From contig CALJNY010000165.1 in assembly GCA_937981515.1 (NCBI GenBank), positions 1 to 5,134 of the forward strand: a DNA stretch of 5,134 nucleotides, in the 5' to 3' direction. Below, one piece after another: positions 1 through 4,519 of the stretch. The translations under genes and the position numbers were made by a program. The notes under the pieces are model-generated. The model was given only the letters and a program-made list of their open reading frames with translations, was not told the origin of the DNA and made no database searches. Each line of letters starts with the position of its first letter. Within the stretch, counting starts at the first letter, position 1. This DNA is from an uncultured Collinsella sp. Its GTDB lineage: Bacteria; Actinomycetota; Coriobacteriia; Coriobacteriales; Coriobacteriaceae.

Positions 1-231
1 ACGTTTCCACAGGACAAGTCGCTCACAAGATCGAGCCAGCACCATGCACAGCGACGCCGCAACCGAAATAACTACAAGCGGTCCGACCGCCGATGTCTGC
101 TCCCCCAGTATCGCATCGGCGGCCACGCTGAGCACCAAGACACAGCTAACGCACAGGCCGGCACACAAGGCCATCGTCCATGGCATGAGGGGCCGCGGGG
201 GCATCACATGCTCGCGCTCGAGCGTACTCAT
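1..231 (-). CDS. comEC: ComEC/Rec2-family DNA uptake channel, N-terminal fragment (runs off the window)
   Basis: An open frame begins with ATG at 231 and continues without a stop for 77 codons to the window edge, so only the amino terminus is visible. It overlaps the comEA stop codon as ATGA, which suggests translational coupling; no convincing Shine-Dalgarno sequence precedes it. A short charged start (MSTLEREHVMPP) is followed by RPLMPWTMALCAG, resembling the Arg-Pro-Leu-x-Pro opening of ComEC proteins. Two hydrophobic stretches follow at about residues 17-41 and 48-67, ending in a basic, Arg/Lys-rich turn. In the known family, ComEC is the polytopic membrane channel that passes single-stranded DNA into the cytoplasm, and it is usually encoded right after comEA. 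The assignment relies mainly on this position plus the membrane-protein character; the competence domain and any metallo-beta-lactamase domain would lie outside the window. Another membrane protein cannot be excluded. Confidence 0.72.
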   Translation of the reverse strand, partial: MSTLEREHVMPPRPLMPWTMALCAGLCVSCVLVLSVAADAILGEQTSAVGPLVVISVAASLCMVLARSCERLVLWKR

Positions 232-938
232 ACGCAGATGCAATCTTTGATTTTGGCGAGCTTCTTCTCGCCGATTCCCGATACGCGCATCAGGTCATCG
301 ACTGAGGCAAAAGCACCGTTCTTTGTCCGTTCATCGATAATCGACTGAGCCATAGAAGGCCCAATGCCCGAGAGCGTCTGCAGCTCCGCCGCACTTGCCG
401 TATTGATGTTCACGAGCCCCGACGAAGACCCCGCGCCAGGGGTCGTGGCAGCACTACTTTCGGCCCCGCCGACCGCCGCAGCCGCTTGTTGCTCCCCTAC
501 CGTCGGCACATATATCTTTTGACCATCCGTGATCTTGGACGCACGGTTAAGCCCTGTCACATCCGCCTCGGCCGTAAGCCCTCCGGCGGCATCGATCGCT
601 TGGGACACCCGCGCTCCATCTTTGAGCCGGTACACGCCAGGCCTCGCAACGGCTCCATCAACATCGACGTACACCTCTGTTTCGGCAGAAGCCTTTGACG
701 AAGATTTATCGGCATCATCAGGAGACGCATCCCCGGCCCCGTGCACATCCGAGGCGCCCGCCTCATCACTACGCTCAAACGACACGCCACTGGGACTACC
801 ACCAAAGCTTGCCATCGCCAAGCCACTCGCGGCGGCAATGACAACCAGAATCGCCACTACCACCGCTTTATGCCTGAGCAGCTTTTCTGCCCAGCGGTCC
901 ATGCGTTTAACCCGTTCGTGTTGCTCGCGCTGCGCCAT
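228..938 (-). CDS. comEA: ComEA, membrane-anchored DNA receptor for transformation (SLBB + helix-hairpin-helix)
   Basis: The 236-residue protein has the standard ComEA layout. A short basic cytoplasmic start is followed by one membrane helix at about residues 24-46 (KAVVVAILVVIAAASGLAMA). A low-complexity Ser/Asp/Ala linker runs to about 87. An SLBB domain spans about 88-146 (VYVDVDGAVARPGVYRL, then AIDAAGGLT and IYVP). An Ala/Ser/Gly linker follows, and a C-terminal tandem helix-hairpin-helix DNA-binding domain occupies about 174-233 (VNINTASAAELQTLSGIG and a second SGIGEKKLAKI hairpin). In known systems ComEA binds incoming double-stranded DNA outside the membrane and hands it to the ComEC channel, encoded here immediately downstream. 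I chose ATG 938 because a strong GGGAGGTG lies just upstream; a longer GTG-initiated reading to 1001 has no such signal. The extreme C-terminus carries a Cys-Ile-Cys motif. Function is assigned with high confidence; whether the strain is actually transformable is unknown. Confidence 0.95.
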   Translation of the reverse strand: MAQREQHERVKRMDRWAEKLLRHKAVVVAILVVIAAASGLAMASFGGSPSGVSFERSDEAGASDVHGAGDASPDDADKSSSKASAETEVYVDVDGAVARPGVYRLKDGARVSQAIDAAGGLTAEADVTGLNRASKITDGQKIYVPTVGEQQAAAAVGGAESSAATTPGAGSSSGLVNINTASAAELQTLSGIGPSMAQSIIDERTKNGAFASVDDLMRVSGIGEKKLAKIKDCICV

Positions 939-944
939 AGCAAA

Positions 945-952
945 CACCTCCC
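945..952 (-). promoter_or_regulatory. Strong ribosome binding site deciding the comEA start
   Basis: On the minus strand the sequence reads GGGAGGTG, with the GGAGG core (947-951) 8 bases before ATG at 938. This is a near-ideal Shine-Dalgarno match and spacing. It argues for the 236-residue ComEA rather than the in-frame GTG start 63 bases further upstream. Confidence 0.85.
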
Positions 953-1003
953 AACACCATCGTGTCAGGAAACGAACACCGCAACCTCCGCACGTCCACA
1001 CTG

Positions 1004-1032
1004 ATTATCGCGGTCAAACCAAAAGCTGACCA
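1004..1032 (-). promoter_or_regulatory. Candidate sigma-A-type promoter for comEA-comEC
   Basis: On the minus strand, TGGTCA (1027-1032, 4 of 6 matches to the -35 consensus) and GATAAT (1004-1009, 5 of 6 matches to the -10 consensus) are separated by exactly 17 bases. Transcription would begin near 997, giving a leader of about 60 bases before the comEA ATG. A perfect 5-base inverted repeat with a 10-base spacer, GGTCA/TGACC (1012-1016 and 1027-1031), overlaps the -35 box and could be an operator. The match was found by eye and the -35 box is weak, so this is a candidate only. Confidence 0.4.
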
Positions 1033-1047
1033 AAACCTTGCGGAAAA

Positions 1048-1103
1048 GTGTCCATTTATTCAGGAACACGTCGACAAATGAACCGTTTGTCGTCAAATGT
1101 CCA
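1048..1103. repeat. Repeat-rich block upstream of the comEA promoter: two dyads and an 11-base direct repeat
   Basis: Several repeats are packed here. CGACAAA (1072-1078) and TTTGTCG (1086-1092) form a perfect 7-base inverted repeat with a 7-base centre. GTGTCC (1048-1053) and GGAACAC (1063-1069) form a second dyad with one bulged base. GTCGACAAATG (1070-1080) and GTCGTCAAATG (1089-1099) are direct repeats with one mismatch and a 19-base period. TGTCCA occurs at both ends of the block (1049-1054 and 1098-1103). The block lies between the thiI terminator and the candidate comEA promoter, where an activator or repressor site would be expected, but no known regulator motif is recognised. It could also be a remnant of a dispersed repeat. 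Confidence 0.55.
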
Positions 1104-1104
1104 G

Positions 1105-1142
1105 ATAGAAAAAGACCGACGATACAGGCGCATCGTCGGTCT
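1105..1142 (-). terminator. Intrinsic terminator after thiI
   Basis: A perfect 11-base-pair stem, agaccgacgat (1113-1123) with atcgtcggtct (1132-1142), encloses an 8-base loop. Read on the minus strand it is followed directly by a T-rich tail (1105-1112, TTTTCTAT, continuing the final T of the stem). The stem base is 10 bases beyond the thiI stop codon at 1153. This is a standard rho-independent terminator. It separates the mihF-gmk-rpoZ-thiI unit from comEA-comEC, so the latter needs its own promoter. Confidence 0.88.
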
Positions 1143-1152
1143 ATGCAGGCAA

Positions 1153-2397
1153 TTACTCGTGATCTTGGTAAATCTCACGCGGAGCAAGCTCCGAATGTTT
1201 GCGTTTTAAGGTCTTAGGGGCCTTATACGTGTTGCTGGAGAAGTCAATGTACTCGGTCTGCTTAAGCAGGCGCTCGATCATCTCCTCGTGGTCGAACAGC
1301 TCCCAGGCCTCGTGCACGGCATCGAGTTTGGCGTGCGTCTCGGGACGACGCGGCATAAAGAGCGTGCAGCAGTCGGGCGCCGCCTCAGTGGAAATATCGA
1401 ACGTGCCGATCTCTTGAGCGCGCGCAATGATCTCCTGCTTGTCGGACCCGATGAGCGGACGGAACACGGGAATCTTCACGGCCTCGTTGATGGCCATGAT
1501 GTTCTCGAGCGTCTGGGAGGCGACCTGACCGAGCGACTCACCGGTCACGATGGCCTTGGCGCCCTCGATATGCGCAATGCGCTCGGCAACCGAATACATG
1601 ATGCGGCGATACATGATCACGCGCAGGTTGCTGGGGCAGGTGACGGAAATCTCACGCTGGCAATCGCCAAACGGCACCACGTACAGGCGGCCAATCTGGA
1701 CACCCGGCTCAAGCGCACGGATGATGTCCTGCACCAAATACTCGCTCGTATCGGGCGTCTGCGGACGACCGGAGAAATGTACCGGCACGCACACCGCGCC
1801 GCGCCGCGCGAGCATCCAGGTCGCCACCGGAGAATCGATGCCCGACGACAGAAGCGTCACGACCTTGCCGGCAGAACCCACCGGCAGACCGCCCACGCCG
1901 CGCTCGGAGCGCGCATACACGTAAACGCTACCCTGGACCACCAGTACGTGCACCATCGCATCGGGGTCGTGCATTTGAACCTTTTTATCGGGGAAGGCCT
2001 CGCACAGCACCTCGCCCACCTGACGATTAATATCAATCGAGGTGAGCTCATAGTCGGTATTGGAGCGCTTGGCGTGCACCTTAAACGAATCGAAGGGGCC
2101 AAACTCGCGCAGCGCCTTGACGGCGGCGGCGCAGTACTCCTGCGGGTCGCGGTTGGTGTGATACGCCAGGGACACACGGGCAACGCCGGGGACGGTGCGG
2201 ATGACACGCGCCGCCTCGTCGGCCTGACGCTCGTTAAAGGTCACGAGGATATAACCGGAAATTCGAGACACGGCGTTCACGGAAAAGGCGGCCAAAGCCG
2301 CCTTAATGTTATCCATGAGGATATGCTCAAAATGTGCGCGGTTCTTGCCCTTCAGTCCAACCTCGTGATAGTGGACCAGGCAGACGCGAGCTGCCAT
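1153..2397 (-). CDS. thiI: ThiI, tRNA uridine 4-sulfurtransferase (no rhodanese domain)
   Basis: The 414-residue protein matches the short form of ThiI. An N-terminal ferredoxin-like region carries the family opening HYHEVGLKGKNR (9-20). A THUMP RNA-binding domain follows to about 165. A PP-loop AMPylase domain begins at VVTLLSSGIDSPVATW (179-194) and includes GESLGQVASQT (286-296). A conserved PDCCTLF cysteine pair sits at 343-344. The known enzyme adenylates U8 of tRNA and inserts sulfur supplied by a cysteine desulfurase to make 4-thiouridine; in some bacteria ThiI also feeds thiazole synthesis. There is no C-terminal rhodanese domain, as in Bacillus ThiI, and no desulfurase gene lies in the window. 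The usual PP-loop SGGxDS reads SSGIDS here. The ATG directly abuts the rpoZ stop codon without a good Shine-Dalgarno sequence, so translation is probably coupled. A terminator follows, making this the last gene of its operon. Confidence 0.95.
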   Translation of the reverse strand: MAARVCLVHYHEVGLKGKNRAHFEHILMDNIKAALAAFSVNAVSRISGYILVTFNERQADEAARVIRTVPGVARVSLAYHTNRDPQEYCAAAVKALREFGPFDSFKVHAKRSNTDYELTSIDINRQVGEVLCEAFPDKKVQMHDPDAMVHVLVVQGSVYVYARSERGVGGLPVGSAGKVVTLLSSGIDSPVATWMLARRGAVCVPVHFSGRPQTPDTSEYLVQDIIRALEPGVQIGRLYVVPFGDCQREISVTCPSNLRVIMYRRIMYSVAERIAHIEGAKAIVTGESLGQVASQTLENIMAINEAVKIPVFRPLIGSDKQEIIARAQEIGTFDISTEAAPDCCTLFMPRRPETHAKLDAVHEAWELFDHEEMIERLLKQTEYIDFSSNTYKAPKTLKRKHSELAPREIYQDHE

Positions 2398-2679
2398 TTA
2401 GGCTTCAGCAACCTTATGGCCGAGCGCCTTCTCGTAACGGGCCTCGTCGTAGGAGATATCGCCGTCGACGATCTCGTCCATAGCCATCGAGATGGTGTCG
2501 GCGCCGGAGAGCGCGATGGTGATGTCATCGACATCCTGAACGGCAAGCACGCGGTTATGCTGGCCACGCAGCATGCTATTGATGTCGCAGGCACGCTTGG
2601 AGGCAAGCGAAGCGAGCAGGAAGCGGTTGTGATCGGTCTTCTCCAGAAGATCGTCAATGCAAGGCTTTACAACGGACAC
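2398..2679 (-). CDS. rpoZ: RNA polymerase omega subunit
   Basis: This 93-residue protein has the omega pattern. Near the start, DHNRFLLASLASKRACDI (16-33) matches the conserved helix with the Lys-Arg-Ala core. Later, TISMAMDEIVDGDISYD (62-78) matches the second conserved stretch. In known RNA polymerases, omega holds and helps fold the beta-prime subunit. The N-terminus (MSVVKP) lacks the Met-Ala-Arg motif that contributes to the E. coli omega ppGpp site. Translation starts at GTG 2679: an in-frame TGA at 2695-2697 rules out a longer reading, and AAAGGA and GAGG sequences overlapping the end of gmk can serve as ribosome binding site. The gene is 5 bases after gmk and its TAA touches the thiI ATG. 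The gmk-rpoZ order is common across bacteria and supports the call. Confidence 0.94.
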   Translation of the reverse strand: MSVVKPCIDDLLEKTDHNRFLLASLASKRACDINSMLRGQHNRVLAVQDVDDITIALSGADTISMAMDEIVDGDISYDEARYEKALGHKVAEA

Positions 2680-2684
2680 GGACC

Positions 2685-3254
2685 TCAGATCCTTTCATGC
2701 ATATCGAGAACGCGAACGAGCTCGTAGGTCGCGCGGTCGAGATCGTCATTCACCACGACGTCGTCGTAGCGGTCGGCAAGGGCAAGCTCATGGGCGGCGT
2801 TTGCCATACGCAGCTCAATCGTCTCGGGCGTCTCGGTGCCGCGACCGACCAGTCGCTCGCGGAGCACCTCGAGCGAGGGTGGCTTGATAAAGATCAGCAC
2901 GGCCTCGGGAAAACGCTCCTTGACCTGCAAGGCACCCTGGACATCGATCTCCAAGATGAGAGACGAACCAGAGGCGAGCTTGGACTGGACCTCGCTCACC
3001 AACGTGCCATAGCAGTTACCGTGGACCTCGGCCCACTCAACAAACTCACCGTTTGCCACGCGGCGGTCGAACTCCTCGCGCGTCAGGAAAAAGTAATTGA
3101 CGCCATCGACCTCGCCTTTACGTGGGGCTCGCGTGGTAGCCGAAACCGTCAGGCCCAGGTTAGAGCGACGCTCGCGCACACGAGTGACGAGCGTGCCCTT
3201 GCCTGCGCCTGACGGTCCAGAAATCACAAAGAGCTTTGAATCCTGAGCGCCCAC
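2685..3254 (-). CDS. gmk: Guanylate kinase
   Basis: This 189-residue protein phosphorylates GMP to GDP with ATP, an essential cytosolic step of guanine nucleotide synthesis. It opens with KLFVISGPSGAGKGT, giving the P-loop at residues 13-21. The GMP-binding stretch SATTRAPRKGEVDGVNYFFL (38-57) holds the expected Ser38, Arg42, Arg45 and Tyr54, and FVEWAEVHGNCYGT follows. A lid region with RLVGRGTET and the nucleotide-kinase C-terminal helix complete the domain; the length is slightly short but within family range. The start is GTG 3254, directly after the mihF TAA and in the same frame, with no clear Shine-Dalgarno sequence, so reinitiation after mihF is likely. In Gram-positive bacteria such as Bacillus this enzyme is a known target of (p)ppGpp inhibition; whether that holds here is inference. 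Confidence 0.96.
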   Translation of the reverse strand: MGAQDSKLFVISGPSGAGKGTLVTRVRERRSNLGLTVSATTRAPRKGEVDGVNYFFLTREEFDRRVANGEFVEWAEVHGNCYGTLVSEVQSKLASGSSLILEIDVQGALQVKERFPEAVLIFIKPPSLEVLRERLVGRGTETPETIELRMANAAHELALADRYDDVVVNDDLDRATYELVRVLDMHERI

Positions 3255-3563
3255 TTATTTGGTCAGCTGCTCGAGGAGCTGCTCGCGCTGACGGACGCCA
3301 AGGCCCTGGACGCGACGGGTAGCGGAGATGCCGAGCTCCTCCATGATCTTGGCGGCCTTGGCCTTGCCATAACCGGGGAGAGACTCGATGAGGGTGGAAA
3401 CCTTCATGCGGGAAGCAATGGGGTCATCGGAGTTGAGCACGGATTCGAGGGACTTCTCGCCCTTCTTGATCTGCTCACGGAGCTCTGCGCGAGCGTGACG
3501 CGCGGCGGCAGCCTTCTCAAGAGCCTGCTTGCGCTGCTCATCGGTAAGCTGAGGGAGTGCCAT
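3255..3563 (-). CDS. mihF: Actinobacterial-type integration host factor (mIHF/sIHF family nucleoid protein)
   Basis: The 102-residue basic protein matches the mIHF family of Actinobacteria, which is unrelated to the HU/IHF fold of proteobacteria despite its name. A charged, Ala-rich N-terminal helix (LTDEQRKQALEKAAAARHAR, 6-25) leads into a compact DNA-binding domain. That domain contains RMKVSTLIESLPGYGKAKA (52-70), then IMEELGISATRRVQGLGVRQ (73-92), with the characteristic Thr-Arg-Arg (82-84) and GLG-x-RQR segments. Known members bind and compact DNA, stimulate phage integration in mycobacteria and influence nucleoid structure and gene expression in Streptomyces. I chose ATG 3563, preceded by GGAGG at a 5-base spacing, over a TTG four codons upstream that lies inside that ribosome binding site. 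It is the first gene of the unit with gmk, rpoZ and thiI, behind its own candidate promoter. The location upstream of gmk is typical of actinobacteria. Confidence 0.93.
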   Translation of the reverse strand: MALPQLTDEQRKQALEKAAAARHARAELREQIKKGEKSLESVLNSDDPIASRMKVSTLIESLPGYGKAKAAKIMEELGISATRRVQGLGVRQREQLLEQLTK

Positions 3564-3568
3564 TCGTA

Positions 3569-3573
3569 CCTCC
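3569..3573 (-). promoter_or_regulatory. Ribosome binding site deciding the mihF start
   Basis: GGAGG on the minus strand lies 5 bases before the ATG at 3563. The alternative TTG start at 3575 overlaps this site and so would destroy its role; the shorter 102-residue protein is therefore preferred. Confidence 0.85.
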
Positions 3574-3607
3574 AAATAGTTGGGTTATATCTGATTCAAT
3601 ATTTGGC

Positions 3608-3616
3608 ATTTTAGCA
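3608..3616 (-). promoter_or_regulatory. Extended -10 promoter candidate for mihF-gmk-rpoZ-thiI
   Basis: The minus strand reads TGC followed by TAAAAT, a full extended -10 element (TGn plus a 5 of 6 match to TATAAT). No good -35 box is seen at 16-18 bases upstream, which extended -10 promoters can tolerate. Transcription would begin near 3601, leaving a leader of about 38 bases that includes GGAGG. An imperfect palindrome (3610-3632, 8 of 10 paired positions) overlaps the -10 box and its upstream flank. Confidence 0.5.
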
Positions 3617-3691
3617 CGTAAAACGTACAAAATGGCCAATCGCGGCTCCATAGGTTAGACGATACCCGCAAAAAGTGCAATATATCGCGCT

Positions 3692-3757
3692 AAAAGATGA
3701 GCCCCTGACCTGCGATTCCACACAAAGGATGGGAAAGTTTTCGCAGGCACAGGGGCT
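3692..3757 (-). terminator. Long-loop hairpin after pyrF, probable terminator
   Basis: On the minus strand an 8-base arm AGCCCCTG (3750-3757) pairs with CAGGGGCT (3700-3707), and an inner 7-base arm CCTGCGA (3741-3747) pairs with TCGCAGG (3709-3715). The two stems are separated by a small 2-by-1 internal loop. The apical loop is 25 bases (3716-3740) and can close a further short TTCC/GGAA stem. After the stem comes CATCTTTTA, so the T-run is short and starts 4 bases late. The hairpin begins about 45 bases after the pyrF stop codon and is the only strong structure there, so it is the likely end of the pyrimidine operon transcript. The large loop is unusual for a simple terminator, so another structured-RNA or repeat role remains possible. 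Confidence 0.6.
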
Positions 3758-3802
3758 AATTTGTGCTAATGAGACCCAAAAGTGGTGACTTAAGGGAATC
3801 TT

Positions 3803-4519
3803 TTATGCGACGTTTTCGACCAGCTCGGCAACGATGGCGTCAAACGCGGCAACCGGATCATCGGCGCCGGTAATGGGGCGGCCAACCACGATATGGCTCG
3901 CGCCGCGCTCGATAGCCTGGGAAGGCGTGGCCACGCGGGACTGATCGCCCAGCGCAGCACCAACAGGACGCACGCCCGGGGTCACAATCAGCGCATCGGG
4001 GCCCAGCAGCTCACGCATGTCATGAGCCTCCATCGGCGAGCACACGATGCCGTCGATACCGTTGGCCTGGGCGAGTTTTGCCAGACGGGCGGCCTCCTCG
4101 GCAACGGGCAACTCGACGCCGATCTCGCTCAACGCATCCTGATTCATACTCGTAAGCACGGTGATGGCGACGAGCTTGGCTCGATCCTCGCGCGCCTCCT
4201 CGGCACCCTCACGGCAGGCGGCGAGCATAGCACCCGAACCCAAGCCGTGAACCGAAAGCAGGTCGGCACCGGCAAGCGAGGCCGAGCGAGCGGCACCGCG
4301 CACCTGATGCGGAATGTCGTGGAACTTAAGGTCGAGGAAGACCTTAAAGCCCAGGTCTTTAAAGGTCTTGACGATCTCGGGACCCTCAGCGTAATAGAGC
4401 GTCATGCCCACTTTAAGCCAAGCGGCATGGCCCGAAAGCTCATGGGTGAGCTCGAGCGCACGCTCACGGTCGCAGTCGAGGGCGACGATAACGCGGTCGC
4501 GGGCATCGGTCTCTAGCAT
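3803..4519 (-). CDS. pyrF: Orotidine 5'-phosphate decarboxylase (PyrF, type 1)
   Basis: This 238-residue TIM-barrel enzyme catalyses the last step of de novo pyrimidine synthesis, OMP to UMP plus CO2. The signature FLDLKFHDIPHQV (61-73) gives the catalytic Asp63-Lys65-Asp68 charge network. VIVALD near the start supplies Asp15, and WLKVGM supplies Lys36. The phosphate-binding end is clear: IVTPGVRP (178-185), DQSRVATP (192-199) and HIVVGRPIT (209-217) with Arg214. The length fits the short bacterial type 1 family. The ATG at 4519 lies inside the end of pyrD (7-base overlap, ATGCTAG), and an AGGTG at 4527-4531 is a well-placed ribosome binding site, so translation is probably coupled to pyrD. 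It is the last gene of its unit; a hairpin follows the stop codon. Confidence 0.97.
   Translation of the reverse strand: MLETDARDRVIVALDCDRERALELTHELSGHAAWLKVGMTLYYAEGPEIVKTFKDLGFKVFLDLKFHDIPHQVRGAARSASLAGADLLSVHGLGSGAMLAACREGAEEAREDRAKLVAITVLTSMNQDALSEIGVELPVAEEAARLAKLAQANGIDGIVCSPMEAHDMRELLGPDALIVTPGVRPVGAALGDQSRVATPSQAIERGASHIVVGRPITGADDPVAAFDAIVAELVENVA

Noticed and set aside
44..250. A 68-codon plus-strand open frame opposite the comEC start.
   Set aside because: It is antisense to a better-supported minus-strand membrane-protein frame that is coupled to comEA.
939..1001. A 21-residue N-terminal extension of ComEA from a GTG at 1001, with a Cys-Gly-Gly-Cys motif.
   Set aside because: There is no ribosome binding site before the GTG, the candidate transcript start lies at about the same place, and the ATG at 938 has an excellent Shine-Dalgarno sequence. 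The cysteines are probably untranslated.
529..1029. A 166-codon plus-strand open frame opposite comEA and its leader.
   Set aside because: Ser/Ala/Thr/Pro-rich antisense of the ComEA linkers; no ribosome binding site or domain.
1039..1055. Similarity between the plus-strand TGCGGAAAAGTGTCCAT (1039-1055) and the minus-strand loop sequence at 3729-3745, suggesting a shared intergenic element.
   Set aside because: Only 12 of 17 positions match without gaps, which is compatible with chance in a window this size; the flanks do not align.
1002..1152. Possible small gene or riboswitch in the thiI-comEA gap.
   Set aside because: No open frame with a ribosome binding site and no recognised riboswitch architecture; the space is accounted for by the terminator, repeats and candidate promoter.
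1288..2727. A 479-codon plus-strand open frame opposite thiI and rpoZ, longer than either gene.
   Set aside because: It lies in the codon-matched antisense register, where a stop arises only if the real gene uses TTA, CTA or TCA codons, all rare in this GC-rich DNA. Its product is His/Arg/Gly/Leu-rich low-information sequence with no recognisable domain, and the sense genes are unambiguous.
3564..3575. A TTG start giving a 106-residue mIHF.
   Set aside because: The TTG falls inside the GGAGG ribosome binding site for ATG 3563, and the family normally begins with the MALPQL-type start.
3893..4516. A 207-codon plus-strand open frame opposite pyrF.
   Set aside because: Same antisense artefact; the product resembles no family, and pyrF has all catalytic motifs on the other strand.
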